Positions 41,517 through 48,575 of a stretch of 48,944 bases of DNA are shown piece after piece. The stretch covers positions 1 through 48,944 of the forward strand of contig JAVLCC010000009.1 of the NCBI GenBank assembly GCA_031580995.1. The letters run 5' to 3'. Every line of letters starts with the position of its first letter. Positions within the stretch are counted from its first letter, which is position 1. The DNA is from CAJXVY01 sp031580995. Lineage in GTDB: Bacteria; Actinomycetota; Actinomycetes; Actinomycetales; Microbacteriaceae. The position numbers and the translations under genes were made by a program. The notes beneath the pieces are model-generated. The model saw only the letters and a list, made by a program, of their open reading frames with translations, searched no databases and was not told the origin of the DNA.

Positions 41517-42270
41517 ACTCAGAGCATTAGTAATCGAAGCTGGCTTTTATCGTTACGGTGCAGATCGAGTTCTGCTTCTGTGTCTTTTGGCTTCGGTGTT
41601 GATTGGTCTAATTGTTTATTTCCTATTTGGAATATATGCCTTTGGCATTTCAATGGCAGTGCTTTCAATCATGGGTGCTATTGAGTTTCTAAGAATCAGC
41701 GGAAGTGTCAGAAAAAGAAGAATGCTGGATGCTTGGCCAGCCGTATTTGAACTCACCCAATCTGGTTATCAGGCATCAATTCCGTTGATGGAGCAAATCG
41801 AAGAAATGCATAAATCCGGACCAGTACAACTGCGCGAAAGTTTTTCGGGATTGGTCTCCAGAATTGATATTGAGGACGAGGAAAAGGCGCTTGACTGGTT
41901 CAGGTTATCCGTTGCCAATCGCTACGCGGATTTTTATTCACTACTGAACCTTCTTAGCCTGCGCTTTGGATTGAGTGGTCAGGTTGGCTCTTGGTCAGAC
42001 CTTGCAAATCAGTCTCGAATTGCCTTGCAGCGAGAGAGTGAGATTTCATCCAAACACAACTGGTCTATGGCGATTGCGAAGTTTGGCTTATTGGCGCCAT
42101 GGGTGATTGTGGTTTTACTGATTCAAAGACCCGAAGGTCTCTCCAGTTATCAATCAACAGCGGGAAATCAGGTGATGTTGATTGCTTTATTGGTGAGCGT
42201 TATCGCTTATTGGATGACCGACCGAATAGGGCGTGTCCCGGGACGGTCAAGGGTATTCAATGCAGATTGA
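41506..42270 (+). CDS. TadB-like pilus assembly membrane protein
   Basis: Inner-membrane platform protein of 254 residues related to the TadB/T2SF group. Two N-terminal helices (about 23-42 and 43-62) precede a cytoplasmic helical domain with LDAWPAVFELTQSGYQASIPLMEQIEEM and two C-terminal helices (about 188-205 and 220-240). GTG 41506 overlaps tadA by 11 bp. The T2SF-type glutamate-rich motif is weak, so TadB is assigned by context and topology. Confidence 0.78.
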   Translation: MISKLRALVIEAGFYRYGADRVLLLCLLASVLIGLIVYFLFGIYAFGISMAVLSIMGAIEFLRISGSVRKRRMLDAWPAVFELTQSGYQASIPLMEQIEEMHKSGPVQLRESFSGLVSRIDIEDEEKALDWFRLSVANRYADFYSLLNLLSLRFGLSGQVGSWSDLANQSRIALQRESEISSKHNWSMAIAKFGLLAPWVIVVLLIQRPEGLSSYQSTAGNQVMLIALLVSVIAYWMTDRIGRVPGRSRVFNAD

Positions 42271-42787
42271 TAAGCGTGTTCGGGTTGGACCCAAGTTTGA
42301 AAACTCGCAAGTTTCAAAAATAAAAAAGCCAAAGCGATCAAATATGTCCATTGACAGCGAGCTGGCTGATTTTTCAATGCTTTTGTCACTCTGTGTGAAA
42401 AACGGGTTGGGTGTGGAACAGAGTTTTTCTTGGCTCAGTCAAAGAATGACTGGGAATCTGGCAATAAAGCTTCGAGAAATTGTTCGCAGGGTTGAGTTGG
42501 GGGAGTCATTTATTGATGCTCTCTCTGAAACCGCTGAGCAAAGCGAAAATCCATCGCTTAGTGAATTCAGTTCCAAATTGTCTCTTTCAATTACTCGCGG
42601 AACCCCCATCAGCGAAGCGCTAATTTCACAGGCCGGCACCATCAACCATCAGCTTGCTCAAAAGGAATTGCAAAAAGCCAACAGCAATGAAACAAAGATG
42701 CTGTTGCCGATGGTGTTTCTGATTCTGCCGATGAGTGTATTGATGGCTAGTTTTCCAAGTCTTTCCAACCTTGGACTTGGAATTTAG
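42260..42787 (+). CDS. TadC-like pilus assembly membrane protein, short form
   Basis: A T2SF-domain protein of about 175 residues. The core motif SELADFSMLLSLCVKNGLGVEQSFSWLSQRM and later EFSSKLSLSITRGTPISEALISQA are the two halves of the T2SF helical bundle; a single hydrophobic stretch (about 152-170) ends it. Canonical TadC is about 300 residues with more helices, so this is a compact version. ATG 42260 has an AAGGG site and overlaps tadB by 11 bp. Confidence 0.78.
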   Translation: MQIDKRVRVGPKFENSQVSKIKKPKRSNMSIDSELADFSMLLSLCVKNGLGVEQSFSWLSQRMTGNLAIKLREIVRRVELGESFIDALSETAEQSENPSLSEFSSKLSLSITRGTPISEALISQAGTINHQLAQKELQKANSNETKMLLPMVFLILPMSVLMASFPSLSNLGLGI

Positions 42788-42798
42788 AAAGGAGAGAA

Positions 42799-42951
42799 AT
42801 GAAAACAATGAATTCCGATCGAGGGGACGTCCCGGGCTGGGTCTTGATAACACTTATGACCGCAGGCCTTGTGATTCTTATTTGGGGAATAGCAGGGCCA
42901 GCCCTGCAGGGCGTATTTGACCAAGCCATCTCCAGAGTGGTCTCATTTTGA
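42799..42951 (+). CDS. Small pilin-like protein (DUF4244-like) of the Tad cluster
   Basis: A 50-residue gene, short enough to be missed by ordinary gene calling. It has a strong AGGAG site 6 nt before ATG. The protein starts with a short charged leader (MKTMNSDRGDVPGW), followed by one hydrophobic helix (VLITLMTAGLVILIWGIAGP) and an amphipathic tail (VFDQAISRVVSF). This is the place and size expected for the major Flp-like pilin, and the RGDVPGWVLITLMTAGL pattern is shared with small actinobacterial Tad-cluster proteins annotated DUF4244. The stop overlaps the next TTG start by 3 bp. Confidence 0.8.
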   Translation: MKTMNSDRGDVPGWVLITLMTAGLVILIWGIAGPALQGVFDQAISRVVSF

Positions 42952-43316
42952 TTTCCAGTGCCAAGGGTTCAGCTGTTGTAGGTGCAGTCATTGGATTGAG
43001 CGCTATCACCCTGGTTTCGCTTTCGGTAATCACAGCCATGATTGCTGGATGGAATGTGATGTTGATACGAGATGCCGCAGTTAGCGGGGCTAGGGAGGGA
43101 GCACTCGCCGATAAAACACCCGCGGATGGAGAGCGATACGCTTTAAAACTTTTGGATGAGAGAGTTCCCTCCCTCGCCAATTTCTCAACAGATTCGAATT
43201 TGCAAGGAGAGGTTTTATCAATTGCGGTTAGCGCTGAGCTTCCGCAGGTTGGTTTCATTGAGTCGGTGAGGGTTCCGTTGGTGGTTGGCAGTGCTGAACT
43301 TGAGAGACAGTTCTAG
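42948..43316 (+). CDS. TadE-like pilus minor component
   Basis: A 122-residue protein with a basic leader ending KG, one membrane helix (about 8-36, including SAVVGAVIGLSAITLVSLSVI) and an extracytoplasmic domain of about 85 residues. Its size and position fit the TadE-like minor pilins. The +5 glutamate after the cleavage-like Gly is absent. Start TTG 42948 overlaps the preceding stop. Confidence 0.65.
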   Translation: MISSAKGSAVVGAVIGLSAITLVSLSVITAMIAGWNVMLIRDAAVSGAREGALADKTPADGERYALKLLDERVPSLANFSTDSNLQGEVLSIAVSAELPQVGFIESVRVPLVVGSAELERQF

Positions 43317-43644
43317 GGGTTATGCAGCGATCGAGATAATTATTTTCTCGGTGCTGCCAATCCTTGTTTTTTCGCTGGTGCCGGTTGGTTTTCAAGCGAT
43401 TCAAAAACAACTTGCAGCTGAGAGTGTGGTGCGGATGGTGGCGAGAGAACTAATGATCGCAAAGCCAGAGAGCCCAGAGACAGAAGCCAGTCGACTCGCC
43501 ACCGAAATAGCTCAGGAGTTTGAGTATCCCGCCAGTTTGAGTGTGGAGTGCATTCGCGGATGCGATGAAAGCGGTGGTTGGTATCGACTTAGGCTGCAGA
43601 TCGATTCAGCCACCGCCACCAAGATTGCCGTCATTGAAAAGTGA
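43285..43644 (+). CDS. TadE-family prepilin-like protein
   Basis: A 119-residue pseudopilin candidate. The segment SSRG-YAAIEIIIFSVLPILVF shows a canonical prepilin site: Gly at -1, hydrophobic residues, Glu at +5. The extracytoplasmic domain has two cysteines close together (VECIRGCDE), likely disulfide-bonded. It overlaps the preceding gene by 32 bp if TTG 43285 is used; TTG 43300 would shorten that to 17 bp. Confidence 0.72.
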   Translation: MAVLNLRDSSRGYAAIEIIIFSVLPILVFSLVPVGFQAIQKQLAAESVVRMVARELMIAKPESPETEASRLATEIAQEFEYPASLSVECIRGCDESGGWYRLRLQIDSATATKIAVIEK

Positions 43645-44044
43645 CAGCGGTTCGATTTCCCCATTTGGAATCGGAATCACAGCCATAGCTGTGGCTACTG
43701 GTTTGGTTATTTACCTCAGTGGAATCATGCTCATCGCGCAGCACAGGCTGCAGGCTGATCTGGACCTTGCACTACTGCAGGCCCATCAGCATTCGGTCAC
43801 TGAGCTGGAATATGCCGAATATTCAATCGTCAGGCAAAGACTGGGTGAGTATTTCCATGCAAATCAATCGGCGGGGCTTAGCTTTGTTGATCTAAAGGTT
43901 TGGAAGTTTGAATCAAGAGTTCGCGCTTGTTCAAATTTGGAACTTCCTTTTTCAGCTATGAATTTTTCAACCAATGTTGCGATTTGTGCCGAATCGGCAG
44001 TTGCAAGTTTTGACCCCAGAAACGGAGGCCGGGTTCAGTCTTGA
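43634..44044 (+). CDS. TadE-like protein of the helicase/secretion neighbourhood (Rv3654c-like)
   Basis: A protein of about 136 residues from TTG 43634. One membrane helix (PFGIGITAIAVATGLVIYLSGIML) is followed by a helix with HRLQADLDLALLQAHQ, the typical pattern of the actinobacterial secretion-neighbourhood TadE-like family. Two later cysteines (RACSNLE, AICAES) are seen. TTG 43634 overlaps the previous stop by 11 bp; TTG 43625 is an alternative. The reading frame opens further upstream but that part lies inside the preceding gene. Confidence 0.7.
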   Translation: MKSDSGSISPFGIGITAIAVATGLVIYLSGIMLIAQHRLQADLDLALLQAHQHSVTELEYAEYSIVRQRLGEYFHANQSAGLSFVDLKVWKFESRVRACSNLELPFSAMNFSTNVAICAESAVASFDPRNGGRVQS

Positions 44045-45219
44045 CTTGGTTCACCGTATTTGGGCAGGAATTTCCAAAACATAAATGCTCCATAAAAACT
44101 TATGCCCCCCATAACAACCATTGCTGGACCTAAACCAAACAAAAGCGTCACGCCCGAAAGCACGTATGGAGAGAAAGCGTTGCCTCCTGTGGTGATCAAC
44201 CTAAAGCCAGCAAGGAATTCGCTTCTGGCATCCCGAGGTGCTAAATCAGCACCCAAGACCATGTTTATTCCACTTGAGAGAGCATTCACTAAGGCGGTGA
44301 GGGCAGCAAAAATCACAAAGGTGGTCAGGTCGTTCATTGTGAAAAACAGAACATATAAAACGCCAAAGGCTAAAAGCGTTGGCACCGATGTCCAGAAGCG
44401 ACCATATTTATCCATGACGATTCCAGACAGATAGAAAAGTGCGAAATCAATAATTCCAGTTAGCCCAATAACCAGTGATGCGGTTGCTGGGTCAATACCG
44501 AGACTGATTGCAAATAGGGGCAAGGCAATCATTCTTATGTTTCTAATTCCAGCAATCACAGCACTTGCAACACCAAGCGTTCTGAGTTTGGATTTCTCAC
44601 GCTTGGCAATCATCCAACTTCTGCCTCGGTTTTCACTTGGTGGACAAACCATGCTCTCTGCATCCACGCTAAAGACAATCAGGCTGACCAACAGCATCAC
44701 CCCTGCTGCGAAGAAATAAACCGAATTGACCCCAAGACTTGCAACAAAACCAGCTCCGATTACTGGCCCCAAAGCCAAGCCACCCCTAAACATCCCGCCA
44801 AGAATTGACATTGCTCTAGCTCTTGTGAAGCTTGGAACTTTTTCAGCTAAAAAAGCATGGCGAGCTAAACCAAACAGGCTGTGACCTGCTCCCACCATTG
44901 CTGCTCCCAGAGCTAAAAACAAAACATTCTGACCGATGAATGCAAGCAAGGCTCCAATTGCTCCGAAAACCCCTGCCAGCATCATTGCCCGGCGCTCACC
45001 AAGAATTCCATTGATCAGCGCCGAGGGGATTTCAGCTAATAGTGCTCCCAGCATCAAAGCACCTGCGACCGCACCAGCCGTAGCCAAACCAACACCGAAG
45101 CTTTCTGCAGTTGCTGGAATGATTGGCAGAAGAGCTCCCTCAGCCATCATGAAAAGCAAAGAGGGAAGGTATACGGGTCTTATCAGGTCTCGCTTGCGAA
45201 ATTGATTACCGTTGGCCAC
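44035..45219 (-). CDS. MFS transporter
   Basis: A 394-residue major facilitator with about 12 membrane helices. The loop 2-3 signature is degenerate (NGILGERRAMMLAG), and the AFLAEKVPSFTRARAMSILGGMFRGGLALGPVIGAGF segment is typical of drug/sugar efflux-like MFS proteins. Substrate unknown. The GTG start has no ribosome binding site but has CATAAT 6 nt upstream. The 3' end overlaps the convergent Tad cluster by 10 bp, and the start lies 9 bp from the divergent prfB start. Confidence 0.85.
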   Translation of the reverse strand: MANGNQFRKRDLIRPVYLPSLLFMMAEGALLPIIPATAESFGVGLATAGAVAGALMLGALLAEIPSALINGILGERRAMMLAGVFGAIGALLAFIGQNVLFLALGAAMVGAGHSLFGLARHAFLAEKVPSFTRARAMSILGGMFRGGLALGPVIGAGFVASLGVNSVYFFAAGVMLLVSLIVFSVDAESMVCPPSENRGRSWMIAKREKSKLRTLGVASAVIAGIRNIRMIALPLFAISLGIDPATASLVIGLTGIIDFALFYLSGIVMDKYGRFWTSVPTLLAFGVLYVLFFTMNDLTTFVIFAALTALVNALSSGINMVLGADLAPRDARSEFLAGFRLITTGGNAFSPYVLSGVTLLFGLGPAMVVMGGISFYGAFMFWKFLPKYGEPSQD

Positions 45220-45225
45220 TGACCA

Positions 45226-45231
45226 ATTATG
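45226..45231 (-). promoter_or_regulatory. Probable -10 element (CATAAT) of the MFS gene
   Basis: Minus-strand CATAAT with a 6-nt spacer before GTG 45219. It overlaps the annotated prfB start codon at 45229 on the other strand. Confidence 0.45.
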
Positions 45232-46356
45232 GCACTGCCCCTAGACTTAACCGCTATGGCGGAAATGGATTTCAATCAACGGTTGGCCTCCGTTAAGGAC
45301 ACCTTTGGTGCAATCGTTGATGTTCTAAACCCTGAGCAACTCAAAAAAGAGCGTGATGAACTGGAATCACAGGTCGCTGAGCCGGGGTTGTGGGACGACC
45401 AGGCAAGAGCCCAAAAACTAACCTCCAAACTCTCTCATGCCAAACAATCCCTAGAAACCATCGAACAGGTTAGGGCAAGGCTTTCTGATGCAGAGGTGTT
45501 ATTTCAGATGTCTCAAGAAGAGGGCGACAGTTCCTCCGAGACTGAGGCTACAAAGGAATTATCGGTTCTAGAAAAAGAGATTTCCAAACTTGAGGTGCAA
45601 ACCCTGCTCAATGGCGAATATGACGATCGAGGGGCTGTGATGACAATCCGCAGCGGAGCGGGAGGCGATGATGCCACCGACTTCGCGGAGATGCTTTTGA
45701 GGATGTATTCAAGGTTTAGTGAAAAGCAAGGCTGGAAACCATCAGTTTTGGATACCTCATACGCAGAGGGAGCAGGAATCAAATCAGCAACGCTTGAAGT
45801 GACCGAGCCATTTGCTTTTGGACAACTTTCAATTGAAGCGGGAACCCACCGACTAGTTCGAATGAGTCCATTCAATGCGGCTGGAAAAAGACAAACCAGC
45901 TTCGCAGCGGTCGAGGTCGTTCCACTGATTGAAAGCACCGACGAGATTGACATTGATGAAAATGATCTAAAAATAGATGTTTATCGCTCAAGTGGCCCAG
46001 GTGGTCAAAGCGTCAACACAACCGACTCTGCCGTTCGAATCACTCATCAACCGACCGGGATTGTTGTCAGTTGTCAAAACGAGAAAAGCCAGTTGCAAAA
46101 CAAGCAAGCTGCAATGAGGGTTTTGCAATCAAGGCTTCTAGAACTCAAGCGCCGTGAAGAAGAAGCCAAAAAGAAAGAGCTCGCAGGAGATGTGAAAGCA
46201 AGTTGGGGAGAGCAGATGAGAAGTTATGTGCTCGCTCCCTATCAAATGGTCAAAGATCTCAGAACTGACTATGAAGTGAATAACCCCGATGAGGTTTTCG
46301 ATGGAGATTTGGCGGGATTCATTCAAGCAGGAATTCGCTGGCGAAAGCAGTCTTAG
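45229..46356 (+). CDS. prfB: Peptide chain release factor 2
   Basis: Class I release factor for UGA and UAA. Motifs: the N-terminal coiled coil with AEPGLWDDQARAQKLTSKLSHAK, the codon-recognition domain, and the catalytic GGQ loop SSGPGGQSVNTTDSAVRITH. At about 375 residues it is full length, and the frame is continuous; there is no programmed frameshift as in E. coli prfB. The start is uncertain: ATG 45229 lacks any ribosome binding site, while ATG 45256 has a TAGACT 8 nt upstream and fits the family N-terminus better. Confidence 0.93.
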   Translation: MALPLDLTAMAEMDFNQRLASVKDTFGAIVDVLNPEQLKKERDELESQVAEPGLWDDQARAQKLTSKLSHAKQSLETIEQVRARLSDAEVLFQMSQEEGDSSSETEATKELSVLEKEISKLEVQTLLNGEYDDRGAVMTIRSGAGGDDATDFAEMLLRMYSRFSEKQGWKPSVLDTSYAEGAGIKSATLEVTEPFAFGQLSIEAGTHRLVRMSPFNAAGKRQTSFAAVEVVPLIESTDEIDIDENDLKIDVYRSSGPGGQSVNTTDSAVRITHQPTGIVVSCQNEKSQLQNKQAAMRVLQSRLLELKRREEEAKKKELAGDVKASWGEQMRSYVLAPYQMVKDLRTDYEVNNPDEVFDGDLAGFIQAGIRWRKQS

Positions 46357-46400
46357 GGCAACACTCCACGAGGCTAAGCAAGTTTCAGCACTCTCAAAAT

Positions 46401-46406
46401 TAGTCT
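46401..46406 (+). promoter_or_regulatory. Possible -10 element (TAGTCT) of ftsEX
   Basis: TAGTCT with a 9-nt spacer before the ftsE ATG at 46416; no ribosome binding site is evident. Confidence 0.35.
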
Positions 46407-46415
46407 TTAGAGACA

Positions 46416-47135
46416 ATGATCACCATCCGCGAAGCCGTGAAGACCTATAAAGGTTCTGATGACCCGGCACTGAAATCTATTTCGCTTCAAGTTGAACGTG
46501 GAGAGTTCGTGTTTTTGGTTGGAGCCAGTGGTTCTGGCAAGTCAACGCTTATGCGAATGGTGCTTCGCGAGGACGTTCCCAATCAAGGATCGATTCATGT
46601 TTTGGGAGAAGACCTAATCAATCTTGCGAGCAGGCGAGTGCCCATTTTTAGAAGAAGACTGGGTGTTGTATTTCAGGATTTCAGGCTTTTGCCTCAGAAA
46701 AACGTTTATGAAAATGTCGCCTATTCCTCCCGTGTGATTGGTAAATCCAGAGGATTTATTGAAACTGCTGTTCCTGATGTTCTAAGCCTTGTGGGCTTGA
46801 GTGAAAAAGCTAAGCGCATGCCAAGCGAGTTATCCGGTGGTGAACAGCAACGCGTGGCGGTTGCCAGAGCGATTGTGAATAAGCCAGATATCTTGCTCGC
46901 TGATGAGCCAACGGGAAACCTAGACCCGAACACCTCTGGTGAAATCATGGATTTATTGGAGCGGATTAACCTCGGTGGAACAACTGTTTTGATGGCAACA
47001 CACGACAGAGGAATTGTTGATCGCCTCAAAAAACGTGTGGTGGAACTCAGTAATGGCGAAATCATCCGAGATGAAATAGCGGCTGGTTATCGAGAATTCG
47101 ACACAGGACAGATTCCAAAGGCAGATAGCGAATGA
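46416..47135 (+). CDS. ftsE: Cell division ATP-binding protein FtsE
   Basis: ABC-type ATPase partner of FtsX in control of septal peptidoglycan hydrolases; 239 residues. Walker A GASGSGKST, signature LSGGEQQRVAVARA, Walker B ILLADEPTGNLD and the switch His in ATHDR are all present. It overlaps ftsX by 4 bp. The prfB-ftsE-ftsX-smpB-ssrA order is a conserved actinobacterial arrangement. Confidence 0.96.
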   Translation: MITIREAVKTYKGSDDPALKSISLQVERGEFVFLVGASGSGKSTLMRMVLREDVPNQGSIHVLGEDLINLASRRVPIFRRRLGVVFQDFRLLPQKNVYENVAYSSRVIGKSRGFIETAVPDVLSLVGLSEKAKRMPSELSGGEQQRVAVARAIVNKPDILLADEPTGNLDPNTSGEIMDLLERINLGGTTVLMATHDRGIVDRLKKRVVELSNGEIIRDEIAAGYREFDTGQIPKADSE

Positions 47136-48046
47136 AGTTTATATTTGCCCTTGGTGAGTCCTGGGCGGGCATTAGAAGCAATGTCTCAATGGTTATTTCA
47201 ATCATCTTGGTGACTTTTATCTCTTTAGCCTTTGTCGGCATCGCTGCTTTATTGCAGCTACAAATCAATGAGATGAAAAATTATTGGTATGACCGTGCGC
47301 AGGTGGCTGTCTATATGTGCACAGATGTTTCACCGGCAGCAGCTTGCCCCACGGGTGAGGCAAGTGAGGCTGAGATAGCAGCAGTTGAAGCACAGTTGAA
47401 ATCAAATGTTTTGGCCCCCTACATCGATCAGTATTACTTCGAAACCCACGAAGAGGCTTATGAGAAATTCAGTGAGGACTTCGCTGATAGCACGGTTGCA
47501 AGTTATGTGACCCCTGAGCAACTAAACGAAGCTTTTTGGGTGAATCTAAATAACCCAGAACAGAGTGCGATCATCACTGAAAGTTTCAGTGGTGTAGGTG
47601 GTGTTGAACAGGTGCGAGACCAAAGGGGTTATCTGGATTCAATCTTTAGCTTTCTAAACGCAGGTTCAATCACTGCTGGCGCTGTTGCAGGTGTGATGCT
47701 AGCAAGTGCGTTATTGCTAATTAGCACCACCATCCGGCTCAGTGCCTTTTCTAGGCGTCGTGAGATTGGAATTATGCGTTTGGTCGGAGCAAGCAATTTC
47801 TCAATTCAGTTCCCGTTTGTGCTGGAAGGTGTGATTGCTGCAACCTTGGGAGCACTGTTGAGTGCAGGTGCAGTTTTGGCCTCGGTGAGATTTTTAGTGC
47901 AGGACTTTTTAGCCGTAAGGCTTCCCTTCACAGCCTTTGTTGGTCTTGATCAAGCCTTATTGGTTGTTCCCTGGTTGATTGCTGGCGGTGTTATCCTTTC
48001 AGCTCTGGCGAGTGCTGTTGCTATTCGTCGCTATTTGAAGGTCTAA
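47132..48046 (+). CDS. ftsX: Cell division protein FtsX
   Basis: Membrane partner of FtsE, 304 residues, with four helices (about 20-44, then 180-203, 228-252 and 268-292) and a large extracytoplasmic loop (about 45-175) expected to contact cell-wall hydrolases. The loop has two cysteines (YMCTDVSPAAACPTG) likely forming a disulfide. The ABC-permease-like motif FSRRREIGIMRLVGAS follows helix 2. Start ATG overlaps ftsE. Confidence 0.94.
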   Translation: MKFIFALGESWAGIRSNVSMVISIILVTFISLAFVGIAALLQLQINEMKNYWYDRAQVAVYMCTDVSPAAACPTGEASEAEIAAVEAQLKSNVLAPYIDQYYFETHEEAYEKFSEDFADSTVASYVTPEQLNEAFWVNLNNPEQSAIITESFSGVGGVEQVRDQRGYLDSIFSFLNAGSITAGAVAGVMLASALLLISTTIRLSAFSRRREIGIMRLVGASNFSIQFPFVLEGVIAATLGALLSAGAVLASVRFLVQDFLAVRLPFTAFVGLDQALLVVPWLIAGGVILSALASAVAIRRYLKV

Positions 48047-48059
48047 CCAGGAGAAACCG

Positions 48060-48533
48060 ATGCCCAGGGAGCGTGGCGAAGCTATTGTCGCCAGCAATCG
48101 CAAGGCTCGTTATGACTATCACATCGATGATGTCTACGAGGCTGGGCTTGTTTTAACCGGCACAGAGGTCAAATCTTTACGCGCCGGCAGAGCATCACTG
48201 GTTGATGGGTATGCAGCCATTGAAAACGGTGAAGCTTGGTTAGAAAACGTCCACATCCCTGAATTCACCGAAGGCTCATGGACAAACCACGCAACCAGAA
48301 GAAAACGCAAGCTTTTACTCAACCGCATGGAAATCAATAAGTTATTGGGAAAAGTCAAAGAATCCGGCTACACGCTGATTCCTTTGAAGCTTTATTTCAA
48401 AGACGGTAAGGCCAAAGTTGAGATTGCTTTGGCTCGAGGCAAGAAGGAATATGACAAGCGTCAAGCCTTGAAAGAAAAGCAAGATAAACGCGAGGCTGAA
48501 AAAGCTATGAAAACTAAGGGTAAAGAGTGGTAA
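48060..48533 (+). CDS. smpB: SsrA-binding protein SmpB
   Basis: Required with tmRNA for rescue of stalled ribosomes; 157 residues. The OB-fold has DVYEAGLVLTGTEVKSLRAGRASL and KLLLNRMEINKLLGKV, and the basic C-terminal tail (KKEYDKRQALKEKQDKREAEK) mimics mRNA in the A site. AGGAG precedes the ATG. It lies 42 bp upstream of its partner ssrA. Confidence 0.96.
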   Translation: MPRERGEAIVASNRKARYDYHIDDVYEAGLVLTGTEVKSLRAGRASLVDGYAAIENGEAWLENVHIPEFTEGSWTNHATRRKRKLLLNRMEINKLLGKVKESGYTLIPLKLYFKDGKAKVEIALARGKKEYDKRQALKEKQDKREAEKAMKTKGKEW

Positions 48534-48542
48534 ACTGCTCTA

Positions 48543-48556
48543 CTGCCCTCGGGCAG
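48543..48556 (+). terminator. Short dyad between smpB and ssrA (weak terminator candidate)
   Basis: CTGCC-CTCG-GGCAG forms a 5-bp stem with a tetraloop 9 bp after the smpB stop, but AATTTG follows instead of a T-run. It may be a weak terminator or a processing element. Confidence 0.3.
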
Positions 48557-48575
48557 AATTTGATAACTAAACACT

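Noticed and set aside
45229..46356. Programmed frameshift in prfB
   Set aside because: The frame is continuous with no in-frame TGA near codon 26.
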